A stretch of DNA of 64,000 nucleotides from Roseovarius sp. (lineage in GTDB: Bacteria > Pseudomonadota > Alphaproteobacteria > Rhodobacterales > Rhodobacteraceae): NCBI GenBank assembly GCA_029212365.1, contig JARGOC010000004.1:1-64000 (forward strand). Direction: 5' to 3'. The position numbers and the translations under genes were made by a program. The notes under the pieces were generated by a model, which was not told where the DNA came from, ran no database searches, and worked only from the letters and a program-made list of their open reading frames with translations. Positions 37,981-48,270 of this stretch are shown here, piece by piece; position 1 is the first letter of the stretch; each line of letters begins with the position of its first letter.

Positions 37981-39237
37981 ATGTATCGCTTCCAATTACC
38001 TTCTATCGCCCTGCTTTTTGGCCTGACCTGCCCAGTTGCGGCGGATGAACTGTTTGACGATGACATCATCACAACTGGCAATATCTGCCTTGGCGGAGGC
38101 TGCGCGAACTTTGAGCAGTTTGGACTGAACGCAACCACTCTCAAACTCGATTCCACATCGAACTGGATCTACGCCCATGACACGTCTGCTTCAACGCATC
38201 CCGACACCACATGGGCGTTGCTTTTCAACGAGCGTGAAATCGGTGGCGAAGAGGCGTTTATTGTGTCTGATTGGAGCGCCGGAACAGAACCGTTCTGGGT
38301 CATGGCCGGCGCCCCTGACAATGCTTTGGTCGTAGCCCGCAATGGTAATCTGGGGATCGGAACTCGCTTGCCGCAATCCACCATTCACGCGGTGTCGTAT
38401 CAGACCCCGACAATCCGGCTGGAAAATATCGACGGATTCAGTAGCAACGAATGGATCATGGGCGGTGACAACCAGTTCTTTTTCCTGCAAGACGGGCAAG
38501 GCGGCCCGACGCCGTTGTTTATCCGACAGGGCGCGCCCACCAATTCCTTCAGAATCCAGGCCAACGGCGATACCGGGTTTGGCACCGGGAACCCCAATAC
38601 CTCCCTGCATGTGTCGCGCAGTAACGGTACCGGCAAATTCCTGATCGAAGAGACCGGCGGTAGCGGCGCGGCCGACATGTTCGAGATGCGCAACAACGGT
38701 GGCAGTTATCTTACCATGTCCAACACAGCCAGTGGGCGCGATTGGTTTTTTACCCATGAAAACAACGACAGTGGGAGGTTCATCATAACCTCCAGCACCA
38801 ACCCGTCGCAGGGGCTGTTCCTTGATCCGGACGGCGACATGAGAATTGGCGGCACATTGACTGAGAACTCGGACAAGCATGCCAAGATGGCCATTGTGCC
38901 GGTGAACACCGCTGAGATTTTGGACAAGGTTTCTGCACTGCCCGTTTCAAGCTGGACCTACAAAGACGATACTTCGGGCGCACGGCACGTTGGCCCCATG
39001 GCACAGGATTTTTATGCGGCTTTCGGGTTGGGTGCTACTGAGACAGGCATTGCCACGCTGGACACATCGGGCATTGCTCTGGCGTCCATCAAGGCGCTGC
39101 ACGCCGAGTTGAACGAGGCTCATGGCTATATTGATAAGCTGCACACTCAAACCCAATTGGACGGTCAGCAGATCGCTGAATTGAAGGCTACCCTCGCGTT
39201 ATTGACAGCACGAATGGACGTGGTTGAGAACAACTAG
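37981..39237 (+). CDS. secreted protein with S74-type intramolecular chaperone domain
   Basis: The 418-residue protein has a signal peptide (about 1-21, ending PVAA). A repetitive middle has GNLGIGTRLPQSTIH and GDTGFGTGNPNTSLHV, typical of tail-fibre-like beta structures. The C-terminal domain resembles the endosialidase chaperone: NSDKHAKM with likely self-cleaving Ser297, GPMAQDFYAAFG, then DTSGIALASIKALHAEL and a coiled coil. Phage fibres use this domain to trimerise and then cut it off. Here a signal peptide and lack of phage neighbours suggest a cellular surface protein. Confidence 0.82.
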   Translation: MYRFQLPSIALLFGLTCPVAADELFDDDIITTGNICLGGGCANFEQFGLNATTLKLDSTSNWIYAHDTSASTHPDTTWALLFNEREIGGEEAFIVSDWSAGTEPFWVMAGAPDNALVVARNGNLGIGTRLPQSTIHAVSYQTPTIRLENIDGFSSNEWIMGGDNQFFFLQDGQGGPTPLFIRQGAPTNSFRIQANGDTGFGTGNPNTSLHVSRSNGTGKFLIEETGGSGAADMFEMRNNGGSYLTMSNTASGRDWFFTHENNDSGRFIITSSTNPSQGLFLDPDGDMRIGGTLTENSDKHAKMAIVPVNTAEILDKVSALPVSSWTYKDDTSGARHVGPMAQDFYAAFGLGATETGIATLDTSGIALASIKALHAELNEAHGYIDKLHTQTQLDGQQIAELKATLALLTARMDVVENN

Positions 39238-39536
39238 ATTCACCTGAAGCGTTATGCGTAAAAGCTGAACCCGAGGTTATACCCCAAACGCCCAGAACGT
39301 TTGTATGTCGTGCGGCACTTCGCATTTCCCCTGCATCAGCTTAAAGGCGTTACGATTTAGCCATGCGCAGTTGACCGACAAATTTGGGAGATTGACGAAA
39401 ACCTCATGCAATCTGAGGTTTTCAATTCCCAAGCAAGTGTTGAACGCATGAGTGATGAATCGAGCTAAGAATGAGGTGGAAATAAAATGGTACCGCCTCG
39501 TAAGGCGCTGATACTATTTTATTATCATCATGTTGT
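39238..39536. other. intergenic stretch, no gene seen
   Basis: Nearly 300 bases without a convincing frame on either strand. A small hairpin, CGCCT-CGTA-AGGCG, at 39494-39507 is followed on the minus strand by an AT-rich tract (TTTTATTT), so it may end the tRNA transcript. Confidence 0.4.
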
Positions 39537-39613
<77 letters not shown>

Positions 39614-39729
39614 CTAAGGGCGATCCTATAGCCCCTTCGCCCCAGTGCTGCAACGGAAAAACCACGCCGCCCACCCCACAAAAAATGTATGGGCAGACGT
39701 CGCTTTTTAGCTGATTGATCGGGCTGGCG

Positions 39730-39873
39730 TCAGCTATCTTCTACCACGTTACCCCATTTGTCAGTGTAGACAGGCTCGGGTGTTACGACCAGTGGTTCTG
39801 GCTCTTTTTTGGCGCAGGCTGACAATACTGCGGCCGTGCTCAGCACCAGGGCGAGTTTCAGAATCTTGTTCAT
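39730..39873 (-). CDS. small lipoprotein, 47 residues
   Basis: The precursor starts MNKILKLALVLSTAAVLSAC with a lipobox LSAC (Cys20). The mature peptide is short, KKEPEP-rich, and ends DKWGNVVEDS. ATG 39873 is preceded by GGAGAA on the minus strand. It resembles small lipoproteins common in roseobacters (CxKK...TxKxG pattern). Function unknown. It lies 97 bases beyond the end of the suf operon. Confidence 0.75.
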   Translation of the reverse strand: MNKILKLALVLSTAAVLSACAKKEPEPLVVTPEPVYTDKWGNVVEDS

Positions 39874-39970
39874 TGTATTCTCCAATTACTTAGGTCGGTT
39901 TCATATCTGTGCATACGCGGGCGACTCGCTTCACGATATCGCACCCAAATCGACCATAGCTTTAAAATTG

Positions 39971-41191
39971 TCAGGCAAACAAATCATGGGCGAGTTCCAG
40001 CGCATCGATCAGCACATCCACCTCGTCTCGCGTGTTGTACATGCCAAAGGATGCACGACATGTGGCCCGTACCCCCAAGTGATCCATCAAGGGGCCGGCA
40101 CAGTGATGCCCTGCCCGCACGGCCACGCCTTTTTTGTCCAATATGGTTGAGATGTCATGAGCATGGGCGGCCCCCTCCATGGTGAACGAAAAGATCGCGG
40201 CTTTGTTTGCCGTGCTGCCCTGCACATTCAACCAGTTCAGCCCTGACAGGCGGGATCTGGCATAGGCGCACAGATCATCCTCATGGGCCGCAATCGCCTG
40301 CATGCCGATGCCCATCATGTATTCCAAAGCCACGCCAAACCCGATGGTTTGCACGATCCCCGGTGTTCCGGCTTCAAATTTCATAGGTGGATCATTGTAA
40401 GTGACCTCCTCCTTTGAAACCTCACGGATCATATCGCCGCCGCCCATAAAGGGGCGCATTTCGGCCAGCCGGTCTTTGTGCACATAGATCGCCCCGGATC
40501 CCGATGGCCCGTACAGCTTGTGACCCGTGATCGCATAGAAATCACACCCCAGTTCATCAACATTCACCGGCATATGCACAGCCCCCTGAGAGCCATCAAC
40601 AAGCACCGGCACTCCCTGCGCGCGTGCGGCATCACAGATTGCCTTGATGTCCACCTTGGTGCCCAGCACATTTGACACCTGCGTGATCGCAATCAGCTTG
40701 GTCTTGGGGGTGATTGCATCAATCACCTTTTGTGTCTCCAAGGCACCGGTTGCGTCCACATCCACCCATTTCAGCGCCACGCCTTGACGCTCACGCAGAA
40801 AATGCCAGGGCACGATATTGGCGTGGTGCTCCATCACACTCAAGACGATCTCATCGCCCGCCTGCATCCGCGGCATGGCCCAGCTATAGGCCACCATATT
40901 GATGCCCTCTGTGGTGCCCGAGTTCAGAATGATCTGATCTTCATTCGCCACCCCCAGGAACCGCGCTATGATAGCGCGTACGCCCTCGTACTTCTCGGTC
41001 GCTATGTTGCTAAGCGTGTGCAAGCCCCGATGCACATTGGCATATTCATGGGAATAGGCCGTCGTGATCGCATCAATCACCACCTGTGGTTTCTGGGCCG
41101 AGGCACCATTATCCAGATAGACCAGCGGTTTGTCATTCACTGTGCGTGACAGGATCGGAAAATCCGCACGAATGGCGTTCACATCATACAT
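39971..41191 (-). CDS. sufS: cysteine desulfurase SufS
   Basis: The 406-residue PLP enzyme removes sulfur from cysteine for Fe-S assembly. The Lys-PLP motif is ITGHKLYGPSGSG, HH (HANIVPWH) stacks on PLP, and the sulfur-accepting Cys lies in RAGHHCAGPLM, on the short loop of group II enzymes. It is the last gene of the operon and overlaps the preceding membrane gene by 8 bases. SufE, SufU, SufA and SufT are not found next to it. Confidence 0.95.
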   Translation of the reverse strand: MYDVNAIRADFPILSRTVNDKPLVYLDNGASAQKPQVVIDAITTAYSHEYANVHRGLHTLSNIATEKYEGVRAIIARFLGVANEDQIILNSGTTEGINMVAYSWAMPRMQAGDEIVLSVMEHHANIVPWHFLRERQGVALKWVDVDATGALETQKVIDAITPKTKLIAITQVSNVLGTKVDIKAICDAARAQGVPVLVDGSQGAVHMPVNVDELGCDFYAITGHKLYGPSGSGAIYVHKDRLAEMRPFMGGGDMIREVSKEEVTYNDPPMKFEAGTPGIVQTIGFGVALEYMMGIGMQAIAAHEDDLCAYARSRLSGLNWLNVQGSTANKAAIFSFTMEGAAHAHDISTILDKKGVAVRAGHHCAGPLMDHLGVRATCRASFGMYNTRDEVDVLIDALELAHDLFA

Positions 41192-41789
41192 TGGCGACCT
41201 CTCCTGTATTAAAACCGCCCAGCAGGCCCATCAGCACGGTCATACCCAGTGCAATAGCCAAAAAGCTGAGCACCATGACACCAGCGGATTTCATCGTGTT
41301 GTCATAGCGGTGCGCAACATTCACAAAAACCGCCATAATATAGATGCCCCAAACGTTGGCGACCAACCCCAACAATGCGCCAAAGGCCGGGATGAACAAC
41401 GACAAAACCACCATCACCAATTGCAGGGCCAGCCGTAGCACCTGTAACCATGTGGTAAGGATCAATATATCGTAAAGTGATGCCGCCCCGTTCATCGCCC
41501 GGCCCAGTTTGTGCAGCATCACCACCGTCAGGCCAAGGGCCGTTAACATAAACAAGGTGAGCAACACCGGCGAGCGAAGAACTGGCGGCAGGAAAATGCC
41601 ATCCGCCGGATCAAGCGGCGGAGCGAGTTGCAATGACACCGAATAGACCATGGCATTGAGCACTGACATCAGTGCCAGCGCCATCCACAACCATTCTTTG
41701 GGAAGGTTGATCTGCAAGATGCGCGCAGCCGCTGTGGCGGGCGAACGGATCGTCTCAAAGACCAGCGATTGAATGTCAAAGCGTGTCAT
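41184..41789 (-). CDS. YIP1-family membrane protein (second of pair)
   Basis: The 201-residue protein starts MTRFDIQSLVFETIRSPATA, an amphipathic lead-in, then five likely membrane segments. The pattern fits the YIP1 domain family. It overlaps the upstream gene by four bases and sufS by eight, so it is made with the suf proteins. Role unknown; membrane anchoring or a transport function for Fe-S assembly is only a guess. Confidence 0.75.
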   Translation of the reverse strand: MTRFDIQSLVFETIRSPATAAARILQINLPKEWLWMALALMSVLNAMVYSVSLQLAPPLDPADGIFLPPVLRSPVLLTLFMLTALGLTVVMLHKLGRAMNGAASLYDILILTTWLQVLRLALQLVMVVLSLFIPAFGALLGLVANVWGIYIMAVFVNVAHRYDNTMKSAGVMVLSFLAIALGMTVLMGLLGGFNTGEVANV

Positions 41790-42271
41790 ATGCGCCCCCA
41801 ACCAGCGGTTTTCAGGCCCGCAATCCAGAACCAAAGGAACAGGGCCAGCCAGATGGCCCCCACGATATGCAGCTGCACTCCGGGGCCGATGAAACCCGCC
41901 ACCAACCCGTGCAACAAAATCAGCGGGCTGGCCGCCAGAAATGCCCAAAAAAGCGTGATCCGGGCGTCAAACCCAGACAGTTGCCCCCCTATGGCGCGCA
42001 GAGCAAGATAGCTGACAAAGGCAATTGCATAAAACAACAGCGGCGCCATAAAGACCCAGGCCAGCAACGTGCCTCCCAATAGCGCGTTCAACTCCTGACC
42101 GGTTACATGTGCTTCTCGCGCCAGCCGTGGCCATTGCCCGATGAACACCACAACACAAGCCGCCATCAGGATCGCCAAAGCACGATCCTCGCGCTGACCC
42201 ATCGCCAGCAAGTGCCGCATCACCTTGCCAGGTCGGCGGTAAGTGGCCGCTATGTCTCGGGTGACAGGCAT
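41786..42271 (-). CDS. YIP1-family membrane protein (first of pair)
   Basis: The 161-residue protein has a basic N-terminus (TRDIAATYRRPGKVMRHLL) and four membrane segments. LGGTLLAWVFMAPLLFYAIA and the length fit the YIP1 family, as does its neighbour. The start overlaps the sufD stop (TGATG). Function unknown. Confidence 0.72.
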   Translation of the reverse strand: MPVTRDIAATYRRPGKVMRHLLAMGQREDRALAILMAACVVVFIGQWPRLAREAHVTGQELNALLGGTLLAWVFMAPLLFYAIAFVSYLALRAIGGQLSGFDARITLFWAFLAASPLILLHGLVAGFIGPGVQLHIVGAIWLALFLWFWIAGLKTAGWGRI

Positions 42272-43560
42272 CAGCCGCGCCGCCGCTCCAACCAGCCACT
42301 CAGGCGGCTGTTGATGTCTTCGCGCAGGCCTTCGTCCTCGACTTCTTGGACCGCCTCAGCCAGAAAGGCCAGCGTCAACAGATCCGTGGCCGTGCTTTCA
42401 GGAATGCCGCGCGCACGCATATAAAACAGGCCTTCCTCATCAATAGCCCCCGAGGTGGAGCCATGCGAACAAATCACATCATCGGCGTAAATTTCAAGCT
42501 CAGGCTTGGCAAGGAACTGGCTGTCGCCGTCCAGCAGCAGTGACTGGCTAATCTGGTAGCCATCCGTTTTTTGTGCACCGGCCTTGACCAAAATCTTGCC
42601 TTGAAACACACCTGTCGCGCCGTTGCGCAACACCTTTTTGAACACCTGACGGCTTTCGCAACGCTCAGCGTCATGCGTGATAAACACAGTGTCATCATGG
42701 TGAAAATCACCATCCCCCACCGCGGCGCCCGCGACATGGGCGACGGAATCATCCCCCGTCAACTCGATCACGCATTCATTGCGCGTCATCACGCCATTGG
42801 CAGTCAGGGTGAAGGATTTGAAAGCACTTTCGCGCCCCAGCCGGGCAAATATATGTGTGACGGCCACGCGTTCATGATCGCGGCCCTGCTTGCGGACATG
42901 GTTGAACCTGGCGGTATCGGCAATGTCGACTTCCATCACTTTGTTGAACCGCGCGGCCGCTGGGCCAGATTCAAAAATGGTCAGATCAGCGCCGTCCTCC
43001 AGCTTGACAAGGTGGTGGAGGATCGCATCAGAACTTGTTGATTTATGATGATAAACCAGATGAATGGCTTTACTTACCTTGCCGGTTGCATGGATCATCA
43101 CACCGTCTGTCGCCATCGCCGTATTCAACGTAGCCAACGGGCGCGCCACCGGGGTTTGGCCCCTGGTTTCAAGCACGCCATAGAGATCCTTGGCCCAGTG
43201 GATATCGGTCTGAGACACCTCAGCCAGCCGTTCGATCTTCACGTTTTCGCCGATCAGATCATCGCTGGCCTCGGCGTCAAAAACACCATCAACAAAGACA
43301 ATCTGCAATCGCTCCACATCACCGAACAGCTCGGCCTCTTCATCGACCTCGAACAAGGCCGCCTCAGGCCCTTGGGCCTGAACCAAAGTCTCGGGGCGGG
43401 TGTATTTCCAGTATTCGTCACGCCGATCCGGCAGCCCAGCAGCCCGCAACCGAGACAGTGCATTTTCACGCAGTGCATTGGCCCAGCTCGCACCTTGGGG
43501 CATATCCAACGTGGATAACCGCGCCTCGGTTACGTCCTGTTTGGTTTGTGGCAAGGCCAT
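42271..43560 (-). CDS. sufD: Fe-S assembly protein SufD
   Basis: The 429-residue protein has the beta-helix core of SufB/SufD, with NECVIELTGDDSVAHVAGAA and ICSHGSTSGAIDEEGLFYMR near the end; the His in CSHGS corresponds to the conserved SufD residue at the SufB interface. It partners SufB and SufC in the scaffold complex. It overlaps sufC by one base (TAATG). Confidence 0.94.
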   Translation of the reverse strand: MALPQTKQDVTEARLSTLDMPQGASWANALRENALSRLRAAGLPDRRDEYWKYTRPETLVQAQGPEAALFEVDEEAELFGDVERLQIVFVDGVFDAEASDDLIGENVKIERLAEVSQTDIHWAKDLYGVLETRGQTPVARPLATLNTAMATDGVMIHATGKVSKAIHLVYHHKSTSSDAILHHLVKLEDGADLTIFESGPAAARFNKVMEVDIADTARFNHVRKQGRDHERVAVTHIFARLGRESAFKSFTLTANGVMTRNECVIELTGDDSVAHVAGAAVGDGDFHHDDTVFITHDAERCESRQVFKKVLRNGATGVFQGKILVKAGAQKTDGYQISQSLLLDGDSQFLAKPELEIYADDVICSHGSTSGAIDEEGLFYMRARGIPESTATDLLTLAFLAEAVQEVEDEGLREDINSRLSGWLERRRG

Positions 43561-44315
43561 TACGCCACCTCCGCCAGAATGTCGGCATACCCGTTGTTTT
43601 CAACTTCAACCGCCAGTTCCGGCCCCCCGGATTTGATGATCCGGCCATTTGCCATGATATGCACCACATCAGGTTTGATGTGGTCCAGAAGCCGTTGATA
43701 ATGCGTGATAACAAGGAAACCCCGGCCCGCGTCGCGCAGGGCGTTCACGCCCTCGGCCACCAGTTTCATGGCGTCCACATCAAGGCCCGAATCCGTTTCA
43801 TCCAAAATGCACATTTTGGGCTCAAGCATTGCCATTTGCAGAACTTCGTTGCGCTTTTTCTCACCGCCCGAAAACCCCACGTTAACCGGGCGTTTCAGCA
43901 TTTCGGCGTCAATCTTCAGGGTTTTAGCCTTTTCGCGCACCAGCTTCAGAAACTCAGCCGCGCTTAGCTCGTCTTCGCCGCGCGCCTTGCGTTGGGCGTT
44001 CATCGCTGTGCGCAGGAAGGTCATATTGCCCACACCGGGGATTTCAACGGGATATTGGAAGGCCAAAAACAGGCCCGCGGCGGCGCGTTCTTCGGGCTCC
44101 ATATCCAGAAGGTCGTCGCCGTTCAAAGTGGCTTGCCCCCCCGTGACCTCATAGCCATCCTTGCCCGACAGCACATAGCTGAGCGTAGATTTTCCCGAGC
44201 CGTTAGGCCCCATGATCGCATGCACTTTACCGGCCTCAACCGTCAGGTTCACACCCTTCAGGATGGTCTTATCTTCTTCTTCAAGATCGACGTGCAGGTT
44301 TTTGATTTCCAACAT
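43560..44315 (-). CDS. sufC: Fe-S assembly ATPase SufC
   Basis: The 251-residue ABC-type ATPase has Walker A GPNGSGKST, signature FSGGEKKRNE and Walker B CILDETDSGLD, the usual SufC motifs. It energises the SufBCD scaffold in the cytoplasm. It is followed directly by sufD. Confidence 0.97.
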   Translation of the reverse strand: MLEIKNLHVDLEEEDKTILKGVNLTVEAGKVHAIMGPNGSGKSTLSYVLSGKDGYEVTGGQATLNGDDLLDMEPEERAAAGLFLAFQYPVEIPGVGNMTFLRTAMNAQRKARGEDELSAAEFLKLVREKAKTLKIDAEMLKRPVNVGFSGGEKKRNEVLQMAMLEPKMCILDETDSGLDVDAMKLVAEGVNALRDAGRGFLVITHYQRLLDHIKPDVVHIMANGRIIKSGGPELAVEVENNGYADILAEVA

Positions 44316-44351
44316 TTTTCTTAGTCCTCAACTTATCAGTTCGGCCCGCCT

Positions 44352-44954
44352 TCAAGGCTGGGTCATCATGCGTATAATTTCTAGTAGCCGGTCAGCAGGG
44401 ACCGACATGGGCTTCACCTCAAACCGGGCCATGCGGCCTGTCAATTCTGGTGTTCCGAGGTATGTCTCTACCCGGTGATAGTTCTTGCGTCTGGCATAAT
44501 CATCCATCAACAGCGTCAGCGGCTTGAGGCTACGAAACCCCGTCGCCAACGCGCATCCTGTGCGAAACCGCCCATCAACCAGAACCACGTCGGGTTGGCG
44601 AAATTCTGGCAAATCCCAAACCTCCAGCGGATAGCGCGCATAGCGCTCCCAGGCTTCGTGGCTGGCAGGGTGCCCCCATTGTTTGGTGGGGCCGATATCA
44701 GACCAGATCACGTCAACTTCTGTGCGCTCCGCGGGTGGGTTGGCCGCAAACCAGCCGCGCATCATCAGTGCCCAGTCCTTGTCACTTTCCACCGAGAATA
44801 TGCGCTTGCCGGGCATTTCAGCGCCCATGGCGGTTGACCCGCCCGAGCCATATTCAAGGATCACATCGGCGTCTTGATAGCAGGACCGCACCAATGCCGC
44901 TTCGGCATCAGGCAAGGTCAGCTCAGGGCGATCTATCCGGGTGGGGTGTGTCAT
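44352..44954 (-). CDS. methyltransferase-like protein in the suf operon
   Basis: The 200-residue protein has VILEYGSGGSTAMGAE, like the SAM-binding motif I of class I methyltransferases, followed by FSVESDKDWA (motif II region) and DVVLVDGRFRTGCAL. A catalytic role is not established. Its place one base from the ybjQ-like gene and 36 bases before sufC shows it belongs to the operon. Confidence 0.7.
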   Translation of the reverse strand: MTHPTRIDRPELTLPDAEAALVRSCYQDADVILEYGSGGSTAMGAEMPGKRIFSVESDKDWALMMRGWFAANPPAERTEVDVIWSDIGPTKQWGHPASHEAWERYARYPLEVWDLPEFRQPDVVLVDGRFRTGCALATGFRSLKPLTLLMDDYARRKNYHRVETYLGTPELTGRMARFEVKPMSVPADRLLEIIRMMTQP

Positions 44955-44955
44955 G

Positions 44956-45270
44956 TCAGCCCAGCTTTACCGCTGTGCCGCTCGCCGAGACCATCAGCAT
45001 GGAGTTGCCCACCACTTCGTAATCCAGATCAACGCCCACCACCGCATCAGCACCCAGCGCCAATGCACGGTCTTCCAGCTCATGCATCGCGGTGTCGCGG
45101 GCATCCTGAAGTTTGGATTCATACGCCCCCGAACGCCCGCCAACGATATCAGTGATCGAGGCAAACACATCGCGCACCACATTGGCGCCCATAATGGCCT
45201 CACCCACGACAATGCCGCGGTAATCCGTGATCGCGCGGCCCTCGATGGTGGGGGTGGTTGTGATGATCAT
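44956..45270 (-). CDS. YbjQ/UPF0145 family protein
   Basis: The 104-residue protein has the family pattern [34 protein letters not shown] and [16 protein letters not shown]. Members form rings and are annotated as heavy-metal-binding-like, without a proven role. Within the suf operon it might handle metal, which is an inference. Confidence 0.9.
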   Translation of the reverse strand: MIITTTPTIEGRAITDYRGIVVGEAIMGANVVRDVFASITDIVGGRSGAYESKLQDARDTAMHELEDRALALGADAVVGVDLDYEVVGNSMLMVSASGTAVKLG

Positions 45271-45310
45271 GGTTTTGGTATCCTTGGTGAGGGCGGCAGG
45301 TCAGTCATCC

Positions 45311-46828
45311 TTAACCCACTGACCCTTCCAACGAAATCGCCACCAATTGTTGCGCTTCCATGGCAAATTCCATCGGCAGGGCCTGCAACACATCCTTGCA
45401 GAAGCCGTTGACCACAAGGGCCACCGCTGTTTCCTCGTCCATGCCACGCTGGCGGCAATAAAACAGTTGGTCGTCATCGACTTTGGAGGTTGTCGCCTCA
45501 TGCTCAACCCGAGATGAATTGTTCTTTACCTCAATGTAGGGCACCGTATGCGCACCACAGCCAGACCCGATCAGCAGGCTGTCACATTGGGTGTAGTTGC
45601 GGCTTTCCTTGGCCTTGGGGTGCATCGACACCAGCCCGCGATAGGTGTTCTGTGCCTTGCCTGCCGAAATACCCTTGGACACAATCCGCGACTTGGTGCG
45701 TTTGCCCAGATGCACCATCTTGGTGCCAGTATCGGCCTGTTGCATATTGTTGGTGATGGCGATCGAGTAAAACTCGCCCTGGCTGTCATCACCGCGCAGG
45801 ATGCAGGACGGGTATTTCCACGTCACGGCTGATCCGGTTTCCACCTGTGTCCACATCACTTTGGCACGGTCACCCCGGCAATCGGCACGTTTGGTGACAA
45901 AGTTATAGATGCCGCCCTTGCCGTTTTCATCACCGGGATACCAGTTTTGAACGGTGGAGTATTTCACCTCGGCGTCTTCTTCGATCACGATCTCAACCAC
46001 GGCGGCGTGCAGCTGTGCAATGTCGCGCTGAGGCGCTGTGCAGCCTTCCAGATAACTGACGTAGCTACCCTTGTCGGCAATGATCAGCGTGCGCTCAAAC
46101 TGGCCGGTGTTTTCGGCATTGATGCGGAAATAGGTGCTCAGCTCCATCGGGCAACGCACGCCGGGCGGCACATAGACAAACGAGCCGTCAGAGAAGACAG
46201 CGCTGTTCAGCGTTGCATAGAAATTGTCCGACACAGGAACCACAGAGCCAAGGTATTTCTTCACAAGGTCAGGGTGTTCGCGGATCGCCTCGGAGATTGA
46301 GCAGAAGATCACGCCGGCCTTCTTTAGTTCGGCCTGAAACGTGGTGCCAACAGAGACACTGTCAAACACCGCATCCACCGCCACCTTGCGGCCCTCGGCA
46401 GGTGCTTCGCCGCTTTCGACACCGGCCAGGATCATCTGTTCCTTCAGCGGAATGCCCAGCTTTTCATAGGTTGCCAGCAGTTTGGGGTCGACCTCATCGA
46501 GTGACTTGGGTTTGACCTCCATCGATTTGGGGCGCGCGTAATAATACTGGTCCTGAAAGTCGATCTCAGGGTAGTCCACCATCGCCCAATCAGGCTCTTT
46601 CAGTTTCAGCCAGCGCTCATAAGCCTCCAGCCGCCACTCGGTCATCCATTCGGGTTCGTCGTTGTTGGACGAAATCAAACGCACGATATCATGGGTCAGC
46701 CCTTTGGGGGCGTATTCCATCTCAATGTCGGTTTCCCAGCCGTATTTATAGGTGCTGACCTCGCGCACGGCATCCACGGTTTCGCGGTCCACGCCATCTT
46801 TGACTGATGTGTTGTCCAATACCGTCAT
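45311..46828 (-). CDS. sufB: Fe-S assembly scaffold SufB
   Basis: The 505-residue core scaffold has [19 protein letters not shown] [36 protein letters not shown] and the terminal [20 protein letters not shown] region. It forms the complex on which clusters are built, with SufC and SufD. I start at ATG 46828 with GAGGGAG upstream. It follows the nifS-like gene by 14 bases. Confidence 0.97.
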   Translation of the reverse strand: MTVLDNTSVKDGVDRETVDAVREVSTYKYGWETDIEMEYAPKGLTHDIVRLISSNNDEPEWMTEWRLEAYERWLKLKEPDWAMVDYPEIDFQDQYYYARPKSMEVKPKSLDEVDPKLLATYEKLGIPLKEQMILAGVESGEAPAEGRKVAVDAVFDSVSVGTTFQAELKKAGVIFCSISEAIREHPDLVKKYLGSVVPVSDNFYATLNSAVFSDGSFVYVPPGVRCPMELSTYFRINAENTGQFERTLIIADKGSYVSYLEGCTAPQRDIAQLHAAVVEIVIEEDAEVKYSTVQNWYPGDENGKGGIYNFVTKRADCRGDRAKVMWTQVETGSAVTWKYPSCILRGDDSQGEFYSIAITNNMQQADTGTKMVHLGKRTKSRIVSKGISAGKAQNTYRGLVSMHPKAKESRNYTQCDSLLIGSGCGAHTVPYIEVKNNSSRVEHEATTSKVDDDQLFYCRQRGMDEETAVALVVNGFCKDVLQALPMEFAMEAQQLVAISLEGSVG

Positions 46829-46842
46829 TGCGGCTCCCTCTC

Positions 46843-47922
46843 TCACGCCAAACGGGCGCGGTGTTTTTTCTCAGCCGCCAGCCAGCTGTTCGCAAACTGC
46901 CTGACGTCATCTTCTGTTGTCTGCAGGCCAAGTGACACGCGAATTGCGCTGGCCGCCTGACTGTCGTTATACCCCATCGCGCTTAGCACCCGGCTGGATT
47001 TGACCTTGCCACTGGAACAGGCCGAGCCCGCCGATATGGCAAATCCGGCCAAATCCATCTGCATCACTTGGGTCTCGCCTTTCCAGCCAGATGTGAGGAT
47101 GCAAGAGGTGTTTGGCAGCCTTTTCTCTGATTTCCCGACAAAAATAGTCTCTTTTGTGGATTCCTCAATAGTCTTTTCTAGAATGTTTCTAATTTTTTCG
47201 ATGTCCTGCCATTTTCCGTCAGCCAAATCTTGCATGGCGGCCTCAATTGCCGCGCCAAACCCGGCGATTCCAATCACATTTTCTGTGCCGGAACGGCGGC
47301 CCATTTCCTGACCTCCCCCAACATTAAGGGGTGCAATATCTATACCTTGTCGAAGGATTAACGCGCCCACGCCCTTGGGCCCGCCCAACTTGTGCGCTGA
47401 TAACACCGCCATATCGGCCCCTGACCAAGCAAAGGAAAACGGGATGCGCCCAATGGCCTGCGTCACATCCAGACACAACCAATCAGCGCGCGCTTTGCCA
47501 AATGGGAACTGCCCGTCCCGTTTTTCCGGCAGGGCATTGATCACACCAGTTTCAGAATTGGCCAATCCCATCGCCAATGTGTGACCGGGGCCGTGTGGCC
47601 ACTCGGTCCAGTTGTGCATCCTTGCCTGTGCCCACAGCGCGTCATGGGCTGTCTCATCCACCAGAACATCACAGCCCTCAGCGGTTGCAGACAAGACGCG
47701 CGCAGCTTCTGTAGCCCCTGAGGTGAAAATCACCTCTTGGGGCATACACCCCACGGCCTGTGCCACTTGCCTGCGGGCAAGTTCAATCACGCCTTTGGCC
47801 GCGCGTCCTTCGGCATGCACGCTTGAGGGGTTGCCCACAATATCCATCGCCGCACACATTGCGGCGCGTGCCTCAGGGCGCAACGGCGCTGTGGCATTAT
47901 AATCCAGATAAATCCGGCTCAT
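46843..47922 (-). CDS. NifS/IscS-like cysteine desulfurase
   Basis: The 359-residue class V aminotransferase has [14 protein letters not shown], the Lys-PLP site [13 protein letters not shown] and the mobile loop [14 protein letters not shown] with the reactive Cys. It is of the IscS/NifS type, distinct from SufS in the same operon. An 83-base AT-rich patch (47121-47203) encodes residues about 241-268, rich in Lys, Glu and Ile and unlike the rest. The start overlaps the upstream hypothetical gene's stop (ATGA). Confidence 0.9.
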   Translation of the reverse strand: MSRIYLDYNATAPLRPEARAAMCAAMDIVGNPSSVHAEGRAAKGVIELARRQVAQAVGCMPQEVIFTSGATEAARVLSATAEGCDVLVDETAHDALWAQARMHNWTEWPHGPGHTLAMGLANSETGVINALPEKRDGQFPFGKARADWLCLDVTQAIGRIPFSFAWSGADMAVLSAHKLGGPKGVGALILRQGIDIAPLNVGGGQEMGRRSGTENVIGIAGFGAAIEAAMQDLADGKWQDIEKIRNILEKTIEESTKETIFVGKSEKRLPNTSCILTSGWKGETQVMQMDLAGFAISAGSACSSGKVKSSRVLSAMGYNDSQAASAIRVSLGLQTTEDDVRQFANSWLAAEKKHRARLA

Positions 47923-48269
47923 GCCGCTGCCTCACCCAGAACCTTGAGACATTGCGACAGAATGCGCCCCGGCACTTCGACATAGCCGGGATTGCGGGTG
48001 GTCACCATGTTTTGGATCTTTCCAAAGAACGATTGCTTGGCGTTCCAGCTTTTGACAACAGCCTGTGACGTATGGGCAAAGAAAAGATGCAACTCCTCTG
48101 GCGACATACCGGCGAATGCAATCGCATTGATCCGAGCGCGGCGATGCACGCCACGCTCGGCCGGAGTGGCCCACGTGCTGAGATCATCCAGCACCACGAT
48201 GCCATCGGGGTCAATCAACACGGGTGAGCCTTGCAGCTCCGTGAGAGCCTGAATGTCAGTGTTGGACAT
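47919..48269 (-). CDS. conserved hypothetical protein of the suf operon
   Basis: The 116-residue protein starts MSNTDIQALTELQGSPVLID. I see no membrane segment or known motif. A central stretch has ARINAIAFAGMSPEELHLFF. It sits one base after iscR and overlaps the desulfurase start, so it is translated with them. Possible roles in cluster sensing or sulfur transfer are guesses. Confidence 0.75.
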   Translation of the reverse strand: MSNTDIQALTELQGSPVLIDPDGIVVLDDLSTWATPAERGVHRRARINAIAFAGMSPEELHLFFAHTSQAVVKSWNAKQSFFGKIQNMVTTRNPGYVEVPGRILSQCLKVLGEAAA

Positions 48270-48270
48270 C

